NCBI GenBank assembly: GCA_011799875.1
Contig: CM022302.1
Location: forward strand, 522,150,560-522,214,559
Direction of reading: 5' to 3'
From: Thinopyrum elongatum
Taxonomy: Eukaryota; Streptophyta; Magnoliopsida; Poales; Poaceae
DNA length: 64,000 bases
Both the position numbers and the translations under genes were made by a program. Below the pieces are notes generated by a model. It worked only from the letters and a program-made list of their open reading frames with translations. It was not told the DNA's origin and did no database searches. This document shows, piece by piece, positions 55,426 through 64,000 of the stretch (positions are counted from its first letter, which is position 1; each line of letters starts with the position of its first letter).

Positions 55426-57865
55426 ATCTTTGCATTATGCCTAGCTAAGGGCGTAAAACGATAGCACTTGTTGGGAGGCAACCCAATGAATAAAATTTAT
55501 TTTTATCTTTTTCTTTCTGTTCTTGGGTGTTTGCACAATTATGTTACTGTTATGATTGTGTGTTTTTGTGTTTTAATTAGTGTTTGTGCCAAGTAAAGCC
55601 TTTGGGATAGCTTTGGTGATAGTTGATTTGATCTTCTTGGAAAATAGAAACTTTTGCATTCAGTAAAATAATTATTTATAATCACAGAAGAGACGAAAAA
55701 TTCCGAATTTTTTACACAAGATTGATATATAAATTTCCTCTGTTTTCCTAATTTTTAAGAAATTTTGGAGACAAATAGGTATGAGAACAATTCGTATCCT
55801 TGCAGACTATTCTGTTTTTGACAGATTCTGTTTTCTTTGCATTGTGTGCTTATTTTGATGAATCTATGGATTGTATTGGAGGTTATAAGCCATGGTAAAG
55901 TTATAATACAGTAGATATAATGCAAGAACAAAATTTGAATGGGTTTTCTACAGTACTTAAAGTAAAGACTGGTTTTCTTATACTAATGGATCTCACGAAG
56001 GTTTTGTTGAGTTTTGTGTGATTGAAGTTTTCAAGTTTTGGGTGAGATTATGATGGATGAAGGAATAAGGAGTAAGAAGAGCCTAAGCTTGGGGATGCCC
56101 CATGGCACCCCAAGCCATTATCCAAAGAGAAGCAAGCAACTAAGCTTGGGGGTGCCCGAGTGGCATCCCCTCTTTCTTCTAACGACCATCGGTATTTTAC
56201 TCGGAGCTATATTTTTATTCGTCACATATCATGAGTTTTGCTTGGAGCGTCTTGCATGATATGAGTCTTTGCTTGTTTTGCTTTTTATTTTAAGTCATGA
56301 ATCCTTTCTGGACATACCTATTTGAGAGAGCCAAAATTATGCTATGATTTGTTAGAATTGCTCTCTATGCTTCACTTAAATCTTTATGAGCTATGGAATT
56401 GCTCTAGTGCTTCACTTACATCTTTTTTAGCACGGTGTGCTTTAGTATTTTTGAAGAAATGCTCTCATGCTTCACTTAGATTTATTTGATAGTTAGTAAA
56501 AAAAATTAGAAATTCTCTCTTGCTTCACTTAAATTATTTTGAGCTATCAAAAGCAACATATGAAATTAGTCCCAAAGTGATAGATATTCAAGAGGGATAT
56601 AATAAAAACTTTCATGAAGATCATTGGACAAAATAAACTTGATTCCTTGTAATAGTTTGGCGATATGATGATATAATATGTGAGTCATGTTAATGAGGAA
56701 TTATGGCTTAGTAAGAATATTGGTGTTAAGGTTTGTGATTCCCTATGCAAGCACGAAAGTCAATAGTTATGCAATGAAATTACATCCTACTTGTGGTGCA
56801 TTATTCGGTGTTAGTTATGCTTAATGCTCGCTTATGAGATTTTTCGTTTCTTGGTTGGATGCTTCTCAATCTTTTGCTAGCCTTCATTTGCACTAAGTAT
56901 GATCACTACTTGTGCATCCAAAATCGTTAAACCAGTTTTTGCCATATGAGTCCACTATACCTACCTATATGCGGTATTTCCGTGCCGTTCTAAGCAAATT
57001 TGTATGTGCCATCTCTAATTTCAAAATAAATTTCTCTTTTGTGTGCTTGTACCACTCATGAAACGGTAGGGGGTGGCTAATATATTTCCATGCTAGATGT
57101 GTTATTCTCAAGATGAGTGTTTATTCACTTGTCATTGCACGAGAGTACGGCAAAGGTATTAGGGATGCCCAGTCCCGAAATGAAAAATGAATTTACTTTA
57201 TGTTGTCAAATAATAAATTCCTTGGAAAGTGTTGGTATGGACGGCACTCGTGGATTCGGCTAGCCGTGGAATGTGAAAAAATGGTGAAAAAAGGAATAAA
57301 CTTTATTTTCTGTTTGGAAACCGCCTATGATATATCTAGCATGGAAAGTATTGGGAACTACTCGATCGTTTTCGTTGACAGGAAAAGCATGCCACCCAAA
57401 ATGTTCTATCTCTACTTTTTTCGCTTTGAGCTCTGGCACCTCTACAAATCCCTACTTCCCTCTGCGAAGGGCCTTTCTTTTACTTTATGCAATTTTTATT
57501 TTATTTTGAGTCTCCATCTTCTCTTATAAAGCACCAACTAAGGGGCACTATGATCGTACTTGAGCATTGGGTGTAGCTAATATGCGAGTGTGTTTCATGA
57601 ATGGATCAATGATTGAGCATAATGGGCTAGGGATAACTTGCTTTACTGTTGATATTTTGAAAGACATGGTTGCTTGTTGATATGCTTGAGTATTGAAATC
57701 TTCATGTCAAAACTAGACTATTGCTTGGAATCATATAAAAGTCCAAATGTCCATGCTACAAAGAAAATAATATGTGATGAACATGTTAGGCAGCATTCCA
57801 CATCAAAAATTCTGTTTTTATCATTTACCTACTCGAGGACGAGCAAGAATTAAGCTTGGGGATGC
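55426..57865 (+). other. Non-pol 3' region of gypsy-3
   Basis: Collinear with gypsy-2 22782-25262. Holds the two small frames (56038-56259; 57200-57529), aagcttggggatgcc tracts at about 56085 and 56143, and the true tract aagcttggggatgc at 57852-57865. Confidence 0.75.
57200..57529 (+). other. Small ORF of gypsy-3 3' region (109 codons, open)
   Basis: MLSNNKFLGKCWYGRHSW to FYFILSLHLLL, aromatic-rich with a hydrophobic C-terminus. The same sequence is frameshifted in gypsy-2. No known family. With only two copies, coding status is uncertain. Confidence 0.3.
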
Positions 57866-59468
57866 TGATATGTCTCCAACGTATCTATAATTTTTTATTG
57901 TTCCATGCTGTTATATAATCATTCTTGGATGTTTTACAATCATTTTATAGCAACTTTATATCATTTTTTGGGACTAACCTATTGACATAGTGCCCAGTGC
58001 CAGTTGCTGTTTTTTGCTTGTTTTTTTACTTCACGGGAAATCAATACCAAACGAAATCCAAACGCAGGGAAACTTTTTGGTGATTTTTTCTGGACCAGAA
58101 GACACAAGTTGGGCCAAGGAAGTACCAGAGGGATGCCCCGAGGGAGGCACAACCCACCTGGGCGCGCCTGGAGGCCCAGGCGCGCCCTGGTGGGTTGTGC
58201 CCACCTCGGTGGCCTGCCGCACCGCCTCTTTGCTCTATAAATACCCCAATATTTCAGAAACCCTAGGGGAGTCGACGAAAATCAATTCCAGCAGCCGCAA
58301 GTTCCAGAAACCACTGATCCAATCTAGACACCATCACGGAGGGGTTCATCATCCTCATTGGTGCTTCTCCGATGATGCGTGAGTAGTCCATTGTAGACCT
58401 ATGGGTCCGTAGTTAGTAGCTAGATGGCTTCCTCTCTCTCTTTTGATTCTCAATACAATGGTCTCTTGGAGATCTATTTGATGTAACTCTTTTTGCGGTG
58501 TGTTTGTTGGGATCCGATGAACTTTGAGTTTATGATCAGATCTATGTTTTTATCCATGAAAGTTATTTGAGTCTTTTGATCTCTTATATGCATGATTACT
58601 TATAGCCTCATATTTCTTCTTCGAATCTTTGGTTTAGTTAGGCCAACTAGATCGATTTTTCTTGCCATGGGAAGAGGTGCTTTGTGATGGGTTCGATCTT
58701 ACGGTGCTTGATCCTAGTGACAGAAGGGGAACCGACACGTATGTATCATTGCTATTAAGGATAACAAGATGGGGTCTATTTCTACATAAATAGATCTTGT
58801 CTACATCATGTCATCGTTCTTATTGCATTACTCTGTTTCTCCAAGAACTTAATACACTAGATGCATGCTGGATAGCGGTCGATGTGTGGAGTAATAGTAG
58901 TAGATGCAGGCAGGAGTCGGTCTACTAATCTTGGACGTGATGCCTATATAATGATCATTGCCTGGACATCGTCATAATTATTTGAAGTTCTATCAATTGC
59001 CCAACAGTAATTTGTTTACCCACCGTATGCTATTTTTCTCGAGAGAAGCCACTAGTGAAATCTACGGCCCCCGGGTCTATTTTCTCATCATATATTTTCA
59101 GATCTATATTGCTATTTGCCTTTTTATTTATTTGCCACTTTTATTTTCAGATCTATATTTCTAAAAACCCAAAAATATTTTGCTTCACTTTATTTTATTC
59201 GCGATCTATTTATCCAATCTACTACAACTTATCTCACGTCCGTTTGCCAATTTCTGGCGCCGTTACCCGAAAGGGATTGACAACCCCTTTAACACGTCGG
59301 GTTGCAAGTATTTGTTCTTTGTGTGCAGGTGCTCTTTACGTAGTGTTGCTTTGTTCTTCTACTGGTTCGATAACCTTGGTCTCATCACTGAGGGAAATAC
59401 CTACCGTTGCGGTGCTACATCATCCCTTCCTCTTTGGGGAAATACCGACGTAATTCAAGCCAACATCA
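57866..59468 (+). repeat. 3' LTR of gypsy-3
   Basis: 1603 bp, hairpin intact at about 58136-58208, TATA ctctataaatacccc at about 58231-58245. Ends ccaacatca, then Angela leader ccgcccacaactc. Confidence 0.93.
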
Positions 59469-59520
59469 CCGCCCACAACTCTTTTTGTTCTACTCGTGCG
59501 TATCATCTACGCATAGACCT

Positions 59521-59533
59521 GGCTCGGATGCCA
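59521..59533 (-). other. Primer-binding site of Angela
   Basis: Minus strand TGGCATCCGAGCC, one base inside the 5' LTR. It is a mutated form of the Met-tRNA site TGGTATCAGAGCC. The filler copy at about 54139-54153 has the same two changes. Confidence 0.8.
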
Positions 59534-59534
59534 C

Positions 59535-61221
59535 TGTTGGGAAACATTGCATGGAAAACAAAAAAAATTATATGCACACGCAAGATCTATCCATGGAGAT
59601 GCATAGCTACGAGAGGGGAGAGCATCTTCATACCCTTGAAGATCGCTAAGCGAAAGCGTTTATCAACGCGGTTGATGTAGTCGTACACCTTCACGATCCA
59701 TCCCGATCAAGTACCGAACGTACGGCACCTCCGTGATCAGCACACGCTCAGCTCGATGACGTTCTCGCCTTCTTGATCCAGCAAGAGGGGCGAAGTAGTA
59801 AATGAGTTCCGGCAGCACGACGGCGTGGTGACGGTGTTGGTAAAGAACAATCTCCGCAGGGCTTCGCCAAGCACAATGAAAACTATGACGGAGGATAAAC
59901 TAGAGGGAGGGGGTTGCCGACACACGGCTTGGTGTATCTTGATGTGTCTTGGGTGCTAGCCCTGCCCCTCTATTTATATGTTGAGCCTTGGGGTCGAAAC
60001 TTGGAGTAAAAGCCTCCTCAAAGTCGGTTTTGCCCGAAAGGCGGGAGTCCTTCTCGGACTCCAGGACCAGACGCCAGGGTTCCCAGCGTCTGGCCCCTGG
60101 TCTCCGCAAAACTTCCTTTTGCGCATTCCAAAAACCTCGTGGGCTTTCCCCTTTGGCCCAAATAAAGTGTCCTTGCACCAGAACATTTCAGGAAATATCC
60201 GAAACCCCTTCCGGTGATTCCGGAACCCTTCCAAAGACCAAACACTATTATCCCATATATCAATCTTTGCCTCCGGACCATTCCGGAGCTCCTCGTCATG
60301 TCCATGATCTCATCCGGGACTCCGAACAACATTTGGTCACCAACATACATAACTCATATAATACTATATCGTCAACGAAAGTTAAGCGTGCGGACCCTAT
60401 AGGTTCGAGAACTATGTAGACATGACCGAGACACCTCTCCGTTCAATAACCAATAGCGGAACCTGGATGCCCATATTTGTTCCTAAATATTCTACGAAGA
60501 TCTTTATCGGTCGAACCTTGTGACAACATACGTAATTCCCTTTGTCCATCGGTATGTTACTTGCCCGAGATTCGATCGTCGGTATCTCTATACCTAGTTC
60601 AATCTCATTATCGACAAGTCTCTTTACTTGTTCCGTAATACATCATCTCGTAACTAACTCCTTAGTCATTTGCTTGCAAGCTTCATGATGTGTATTACCG
60701 AAAGGGCCCAGAGATACCTCTCCGATACTCGGAGTGACAAATCCTAATCTCGATCTATGCCAACTCAACAAACACCTTCGGAGATACCTGTAGAGCATCT
60801 TTATGATCACCCAGTTACGTTGTGATGTTTGATAGCACACAAGGTATTCCTCCGGTATCCGGGAGTTGCATAATCTCATAGTCGAAGGAATATGTATTTG
60901 ACATGAAGAAAGCAATAGCAATAAACTGAACGATCAATATGATAAGCTAACGGATGCGTCTTGTCCATCACATCATTCTCCTAATGATGTGATCCCGTTA
61001 TCAAATGACAACATATGACTATGGTTAAGAAACCTTAACCATATTTGATCAACGAGCTAGTCTAGTAGAGGCTTACTAGGGACACAGTATTTGTTTATGT
61101 ATTCACACATGTATTTAAGTTTCCGATCAATACAATTCTAGGATGAATAATAAACATTTATCATGAATAAGGAAATATAAAATAACAACTTTATTATTGC
61201 CTCTAGGGCATATTTCCTTCA
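59535..61221 (-). repeat. 5' LTR of Angela-type element
   Basis: 1687 bp. Minus strand starts TGAAGGAAATATGCC at 61221. Followed on the plus side by TSD accct. Confidence 0.93.
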
Positions 61222-61249
61222 ACCCTAGCGACCACCATAGCCAAGCACG

Positions 61250-61667
61250 ATGGGGTTCTTCTCCGGCAACGGCAACGGCAAAGCCAAGGGCAAGGCCCCC
61301 GCCACCCCTCTCCCCCGCCTCCCCCCGCCTCCGTCGGCGCCTTCTCGCCGGCCGAGGCAGCGCGTGAACGTGCCAGTGCACCAGGCGGAGTGGCACTGGC
61401 AGCACCGCGTCCCTCTCCCCTACCCCGACGTCATGCTGCCGCACGACTGGCATTTGGATCCGGAGAGGATCCCAGTGCCGGCGGCGCCGCGGTCGGCAAG
61501 GGCGCACACGGAGGAGGTGCGGCGCCGGCGGGCGCTACTGACGCCGGAGCAGCGCAGCGCCGCCGCCTACGATGTCGACTCGCCCTATTGGGCGCGTTGG
61601 TTCGCCTTCGAGCACGAGGAGGCCAGGCAACGCGGCGTCCGCGAAGTCGCCCGTAGCTCGCCGCCGC
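61250..61667 (+). pseudogene. Captured grass ORF (start MGFFSGNGNG), truncated by gypsy-4
   Basis: ATG at 61250 in a good plant context (cacgatggg). A Lys/Gly then Pro-rich N-terminus is followed by an aromatic, basic region (VHQAEWHWQHRVPLPYPDV, LPHDWHLDPERIPVP) and a helical part (RARAHTEEVRRRRALLTPEQR, YWARWFAFEHEEARQRGV). Such proteins are frequent hypothetical entries in wheat and travel in Harbinger-type elements. The reading passes into the gypsy LTR at 61668 and stops at 61721, so the acidic C-terminus is lost. Function unknown. The leader (45540-45632) is 15.6 kb away because of the Angela insertion. Confidence 0.6.
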
Positions 61668-62150
61668 TGTCGGTGTCAAAACCAGCAGACCTCGGGGTAG
61701 GGGGTCCCGAGCTGTGGATCTAGGATCGATGGTAACAGAGACGATGAACACGGTATTTTACCCAGGTTCGGGCCCTCTCTATGGAGGTAAAACCCTACGT
61801 CCTGCTCTTGTTTATATTGATGAAGTATCAAGGTACAGAGTTGATCTACCTCGAGATCATATATTATGGTCTAACCCCAAGGGGTATGATGAGTAATGTC
61901 ATAATCTATCTATCAACGAGCCTGGCCTCGGCTTATATAATGTACCGGAGGCCTAGGATAATAAGAGTCCTAGTCGGCTACGTCGGTGGAGAGGAGTCCT
62001 TGTCTTGATCACCAAGTCTTGTGGAATCTTCCTCGTATATGTCATCGGCTGTTCGAACTGGCCCATTAGTGAACCGCCACGGGGGTCCTCGGCCCAACCC
62101 ACTGGTCGGGAGGCAACATGGTGAGTACCCCCTAGTCCAGGACACCGTCA
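61668..62150 (-). repeat. 3' LTR of gypsy-4
   Basis: 483 bp, TG...CA ends with short inverted termini (TGTCGGTGTC / GACACCGTCA). Inner edge followed by gtagccccct. Confidence 0.85.
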
Positions 62151-62439
62151 GTAGCCCCCTGAACCGGTCTTCAAGTTGGGGACGCTCCTCGATTCTTCCG
62201 AACTGTTCTTCATCTTCGGTCGTCGGTCTTGAAAACTGGTTCAACAAATCTTCCCATCTCCGATCTTGAGGATCGCCGAGGTGTATCCGAAGAGTTCATA
62301 CGTCGGGTATCCGAGGAGTCTTTTTAAGTTATCGGCCTTTATCAATGCCTTGTAAGTTTTTTACGCCACATCTGGGGTTTGAAGTGTTTCCCGTGCGACA
62401 GCGCCCTCTTGCGTCCGAGCTCTAAGGCCGAACTAAATC

Positions 62440-62820
62440 CGAGGCGTCTCTTCACAGCCGAGCTCCAACACTATTCGGCATTCAAGGTATCCTCTTGCGT
62501 CCGAGCTCCAACGCCGAACTGAATCCGAGGTATCATAGATTACCTTGGCCTCTGAAAATTTGAATGAGTTCATCCGAACTTAAATGCCGGAGTAGTCTTC
62601 TATGGAACGAGCCATTCAAATCCAAGCTTTATGCCGGACTGCTTCCGAGCTCCAACGCCGGACTGCATCCGAGTTCTAATGATGGTCAGCATCCAAGGTG
62701 TCATAACTACCTCGGTCTTCAAAATTGAACGAATTCAGCCGAGCTTAATGCCGGAAATGCCCTCTATGGAGCCAGCCACTGGCGCTCGAGCTTTATGCCA
62801 GACTGCTTCCGAGGTGGTGC
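62440..62820. repeat. Imperfect tandem units in gypsy-4 3' region
   Basis: The series ggt(a/g)tcat..ac..cctcgg/ccttggcctct...gaacttaa(a)tgccgg...ctttatgcc(g/a)gactgcttccgag occurs at about 62530-62650 and 62697-62815, with partial copies before it (cgtccgagctccaacgccgaactg). Period is about 165 bp. No coding signal. Confidence 0.7.
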
Positions 62821-64000
62821 ACCACCCTGACTGCGGGCTGATTTTTTGTGAATATTTTCAATTGGTGCAATTTATTCTCTGCCGAGATATATAGCCAGTA
62901 GCCCTCAAGGTGTGTGTCGGTCTAAAACCCGAGATGCACCTGAAGGATGGCATAAAACCGGTGATCCCAGTAGCCCCTGAGACTCAGGTTGATTCACAAA
63001 ATCGGCCTGAGGATCAACTCCTAGCTCTGTAGCATACTTAGAAATAGAAATGTGGTGTGCATATTCCTCGAGACTCAGGTTGGGTGCGGCCGACCAACCT
63101 GAGGATCATAATATCCTTGGGAACTATTTCACACTTTGTAAACTGTCTGCATTGAATCGTCGATGCAGTAGCCCCCGAGCCAATGGTCGGGTGGCAACAC
63201 CAGATCAGGGGATCGATGTGCCCCTTTAACATTTGTAAATGAGAAGCGTGAAGCCCAGTAGCCCCCGAGCCTTAATGTAGGCACGGGTGGCCGAATTAAG
63301 GATCAATGTCCGAAGTATATCACAATTTATGTGTAATGATTCTATGTATCCAAGTACTTTACATCACTAATGCTCGGATCCGCATTGTACAAAACTTTGT
63401 TGACCGACCATCGGCTTCAACCTCTTCGGCCAGCAGCCGAAGAGTGTTTGTCCTACTTTATAAAGCCTTTATAAGGGCAAAGATTTACGACAAACAAGGC
63501 AATCCAGCCATACGGTTTTATAAACAAAGGTACGCAGAGAGATATGTTATAAAACATCTTCTGGGAAAAATAGTTCCATTACAGGTTCCTTTTCCCAGGC
63601 TGTCATGTTGATCATGATCATGAAACCTCAACTCCGATCAATGTGGGAGGAAAATATTGAGGATTTAGTTGGGAGAAAGTTCCCGAACTCTGTGGTCCAT
63701 AATGAACCAAAATTTTCACTTCCATCGTTGCCGACCAATTATATTCTTTAAGATGGCTAGCTTTCGGCTTCACCCAGTCTGAGGTACTAACCCGGACGAC
63801 CCGGTAGTAACAATCACAGAGGTGCTCCCTTTACCGCCTAGCCGAACAATCGGGAACGTAGGGGTAAGCACAGGAGCCAGGCAACCCAGCTTGGCCAAAA
63901 TCTTAAGTCAAGTTGATGCATATTTATGGTTTTATTACGATAATTATGGAAGGCAGCGCTTGTATACTGAATACAAATACTGATGATATATGTTTATTTT
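62821..64000 (-). other. gypsy-4 3' region, repeated G-tracts, no ORF supported
   Basis: Copies of (ag)tagccc(c)ctgag/cccgag occur at about 62891, 62970, 63168 and 63258. On the minus strand they read CTCGGGGGCTACT, like the true tract at 62151. Frames on both strands (for example 63306-63611) show no known domain. Confidence 0.6.

Larger units (their letters stand above)
52542..59468 (+). mobile_element. Strongly reduced non-autonomous gypsy (gypsy-3) with rearranged 5' LTR
   Basis: Same LTRs as gypsy-2 (TGATACGTCTCC ... CCAACATCA). The 5' LTR spans 52542-54088 and then, after 642 bp of Angela sequence, its last 39 bp return at 54731-54769 followed by the primer site. 3' LTR 57866-59468. 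Flanks are ccacc (52537-52541) and ccgcc (59469-59473), a target duplication with one difference. The internal region is only 3.1 kb with a broken gag fragment and the same 3' region as gypsy-2. No protease or pol. Confidence 0.9.
45633..61221 (-). mobile_element. Angela/BARE-type Ty1/copia retrotransposon, split by gypsy-3
   Basis: LTRs 45633-47349 and 59535-61221 have the Angela/BARE signature: minus strand starts T(G/A)AAGGAAATATGCCCTAGAGG and ends CAACGTTTCCCAACA. Perfect duplication ACCCT flanks it (45628-45632 and 61222-61226). Removing gypsy-3 leaves about 8.7 kb, the usual length. Internal order on the minus strand is long leader, gag, protease, integrase, RT, RNase H. At least eight nonsense codons are visible, so it is dead. 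Its LTRs differ by substitutions and a 28-bp tandem duplication in the 3' LTR (about 46165-46222). Confidence 0.95.
45261..61667 (+). mobile_element. PIF/Harbinger-type element with captured ORF, split by Angela, cut by gypsy-4
   Basis: The left end gagaaactccaacac after TTA (45258-45260) matches the terminal style of the element at 5049. The 370-bp left part (45261-45632) contains dense cgtccgcgc and ggcgcggac words and a leader. The element resumes after Angela at 61222 with the ORF start, and is then interrupted by the gypsy-4 LTR at 61668. The right end lies outside the window. The net visible length is about 0.8 kb. Confidence 0.6.
61668..64000 (-). mobile_element. Ty3/gypsy retrotransposon (gypsy-4), left end and 3' region only
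   Basis: LTR 61668-62150 starts TGTCGGTGTCAAAACC and ends CAGGACACCGTCA. Inside it is the minus-strand polypurine tract AGGGGGCTAC, so the element is minus-strand and this is its 3' LTR. The following 1850 bp are the non-coding 3' part with no pol. The element continues beyond the window. The LTR style is that of common Triticeae gypsies of about 0.5-kb LTRs. I do not fix a family name. Confidence 0.85.

Overview
This is a repeat-dense plant nuclear segment. It is almost certainly from a Triticeae grass (wheat, goatgrass or barley group). The reasons are the Angela/BARE-type copia LTRs, the CACTA element with ggtcccggtt/aaccgggacc subterminal repeats, the tRNA-Asp-primed gypsy elements and the small PIF/Harbinger elements carrying grass open reading frames. 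I see no intact single-copy host gene, tRNA, rRNA or CRISPR array.

Layout. 1-6658: low-copy DNA with a long-TIR Mutator-like element (1973-4597) and a PIF/Harbinger-type element (5049-6117, TSD TAA). 6659-11292: a structurally complete minus-strand copia (155-bp LTRs, TSD TGTAG) with decayed gag and pol. 12008-43125: an old minus-strand copia split by a large minus-strand CACTA transposon (12831-40873). The CACTA is itself split by two full gypsy elements: gypsy-2 (18882-26864, plus strand, TSD TCTGT) and gypsy-1 (28463-38512, minus strand, TSD GGACC). Read without these insertions, tnp2 runs 40083-38513, then 28462-26865, then 18881-18741. A second CACTA gene with a Transposase_24-like region lies at 15617-12850. 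44085-45190: a LINE-like retroposon. 45261-61667: a PIF/Harbinger-type element carrying a grass ORF and split in its leader by an Angela/BARE copia (45633-61221, minus strand, TSD ACCCT). Angela is split in its 5' leader by gypsy-3 (52542-59468, plus strand). 61668 to the end: one LTR and the 3' region of a further minus-strand gypsy.

How the parts relate. Gypsy-1 still encodes gag, protease, RT, RNase H and integrase, all disrupted. Gypsy-2 encodes only gag plus protease, and gypsy-3 only a gag fragment. Gypsy-2 and gypsy-3 share LTRs and 3' regions, and parts of that 3' region recur in gypsy-1. They therefore look like an autonomous/non-autonomous group. The most interesting points are: a GC-rich hairpin placed just upstream of TATA boxes in both LTR types and again upstream of a separate 135-aa ORF behind gypsy-1 pol; an LTR of gypsy-3 that contains 640 bp copied from the flank of its other LTR; different gag cassettes inside one LTR/UTR chassis; a 69-bp-arm palindrome that duplicates a CACTA promoter; and secondary polypurine-tract copies. 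Family names are from memory of Triticeae repeats. Boundaries with matching TSDs were read directly from the sequence.
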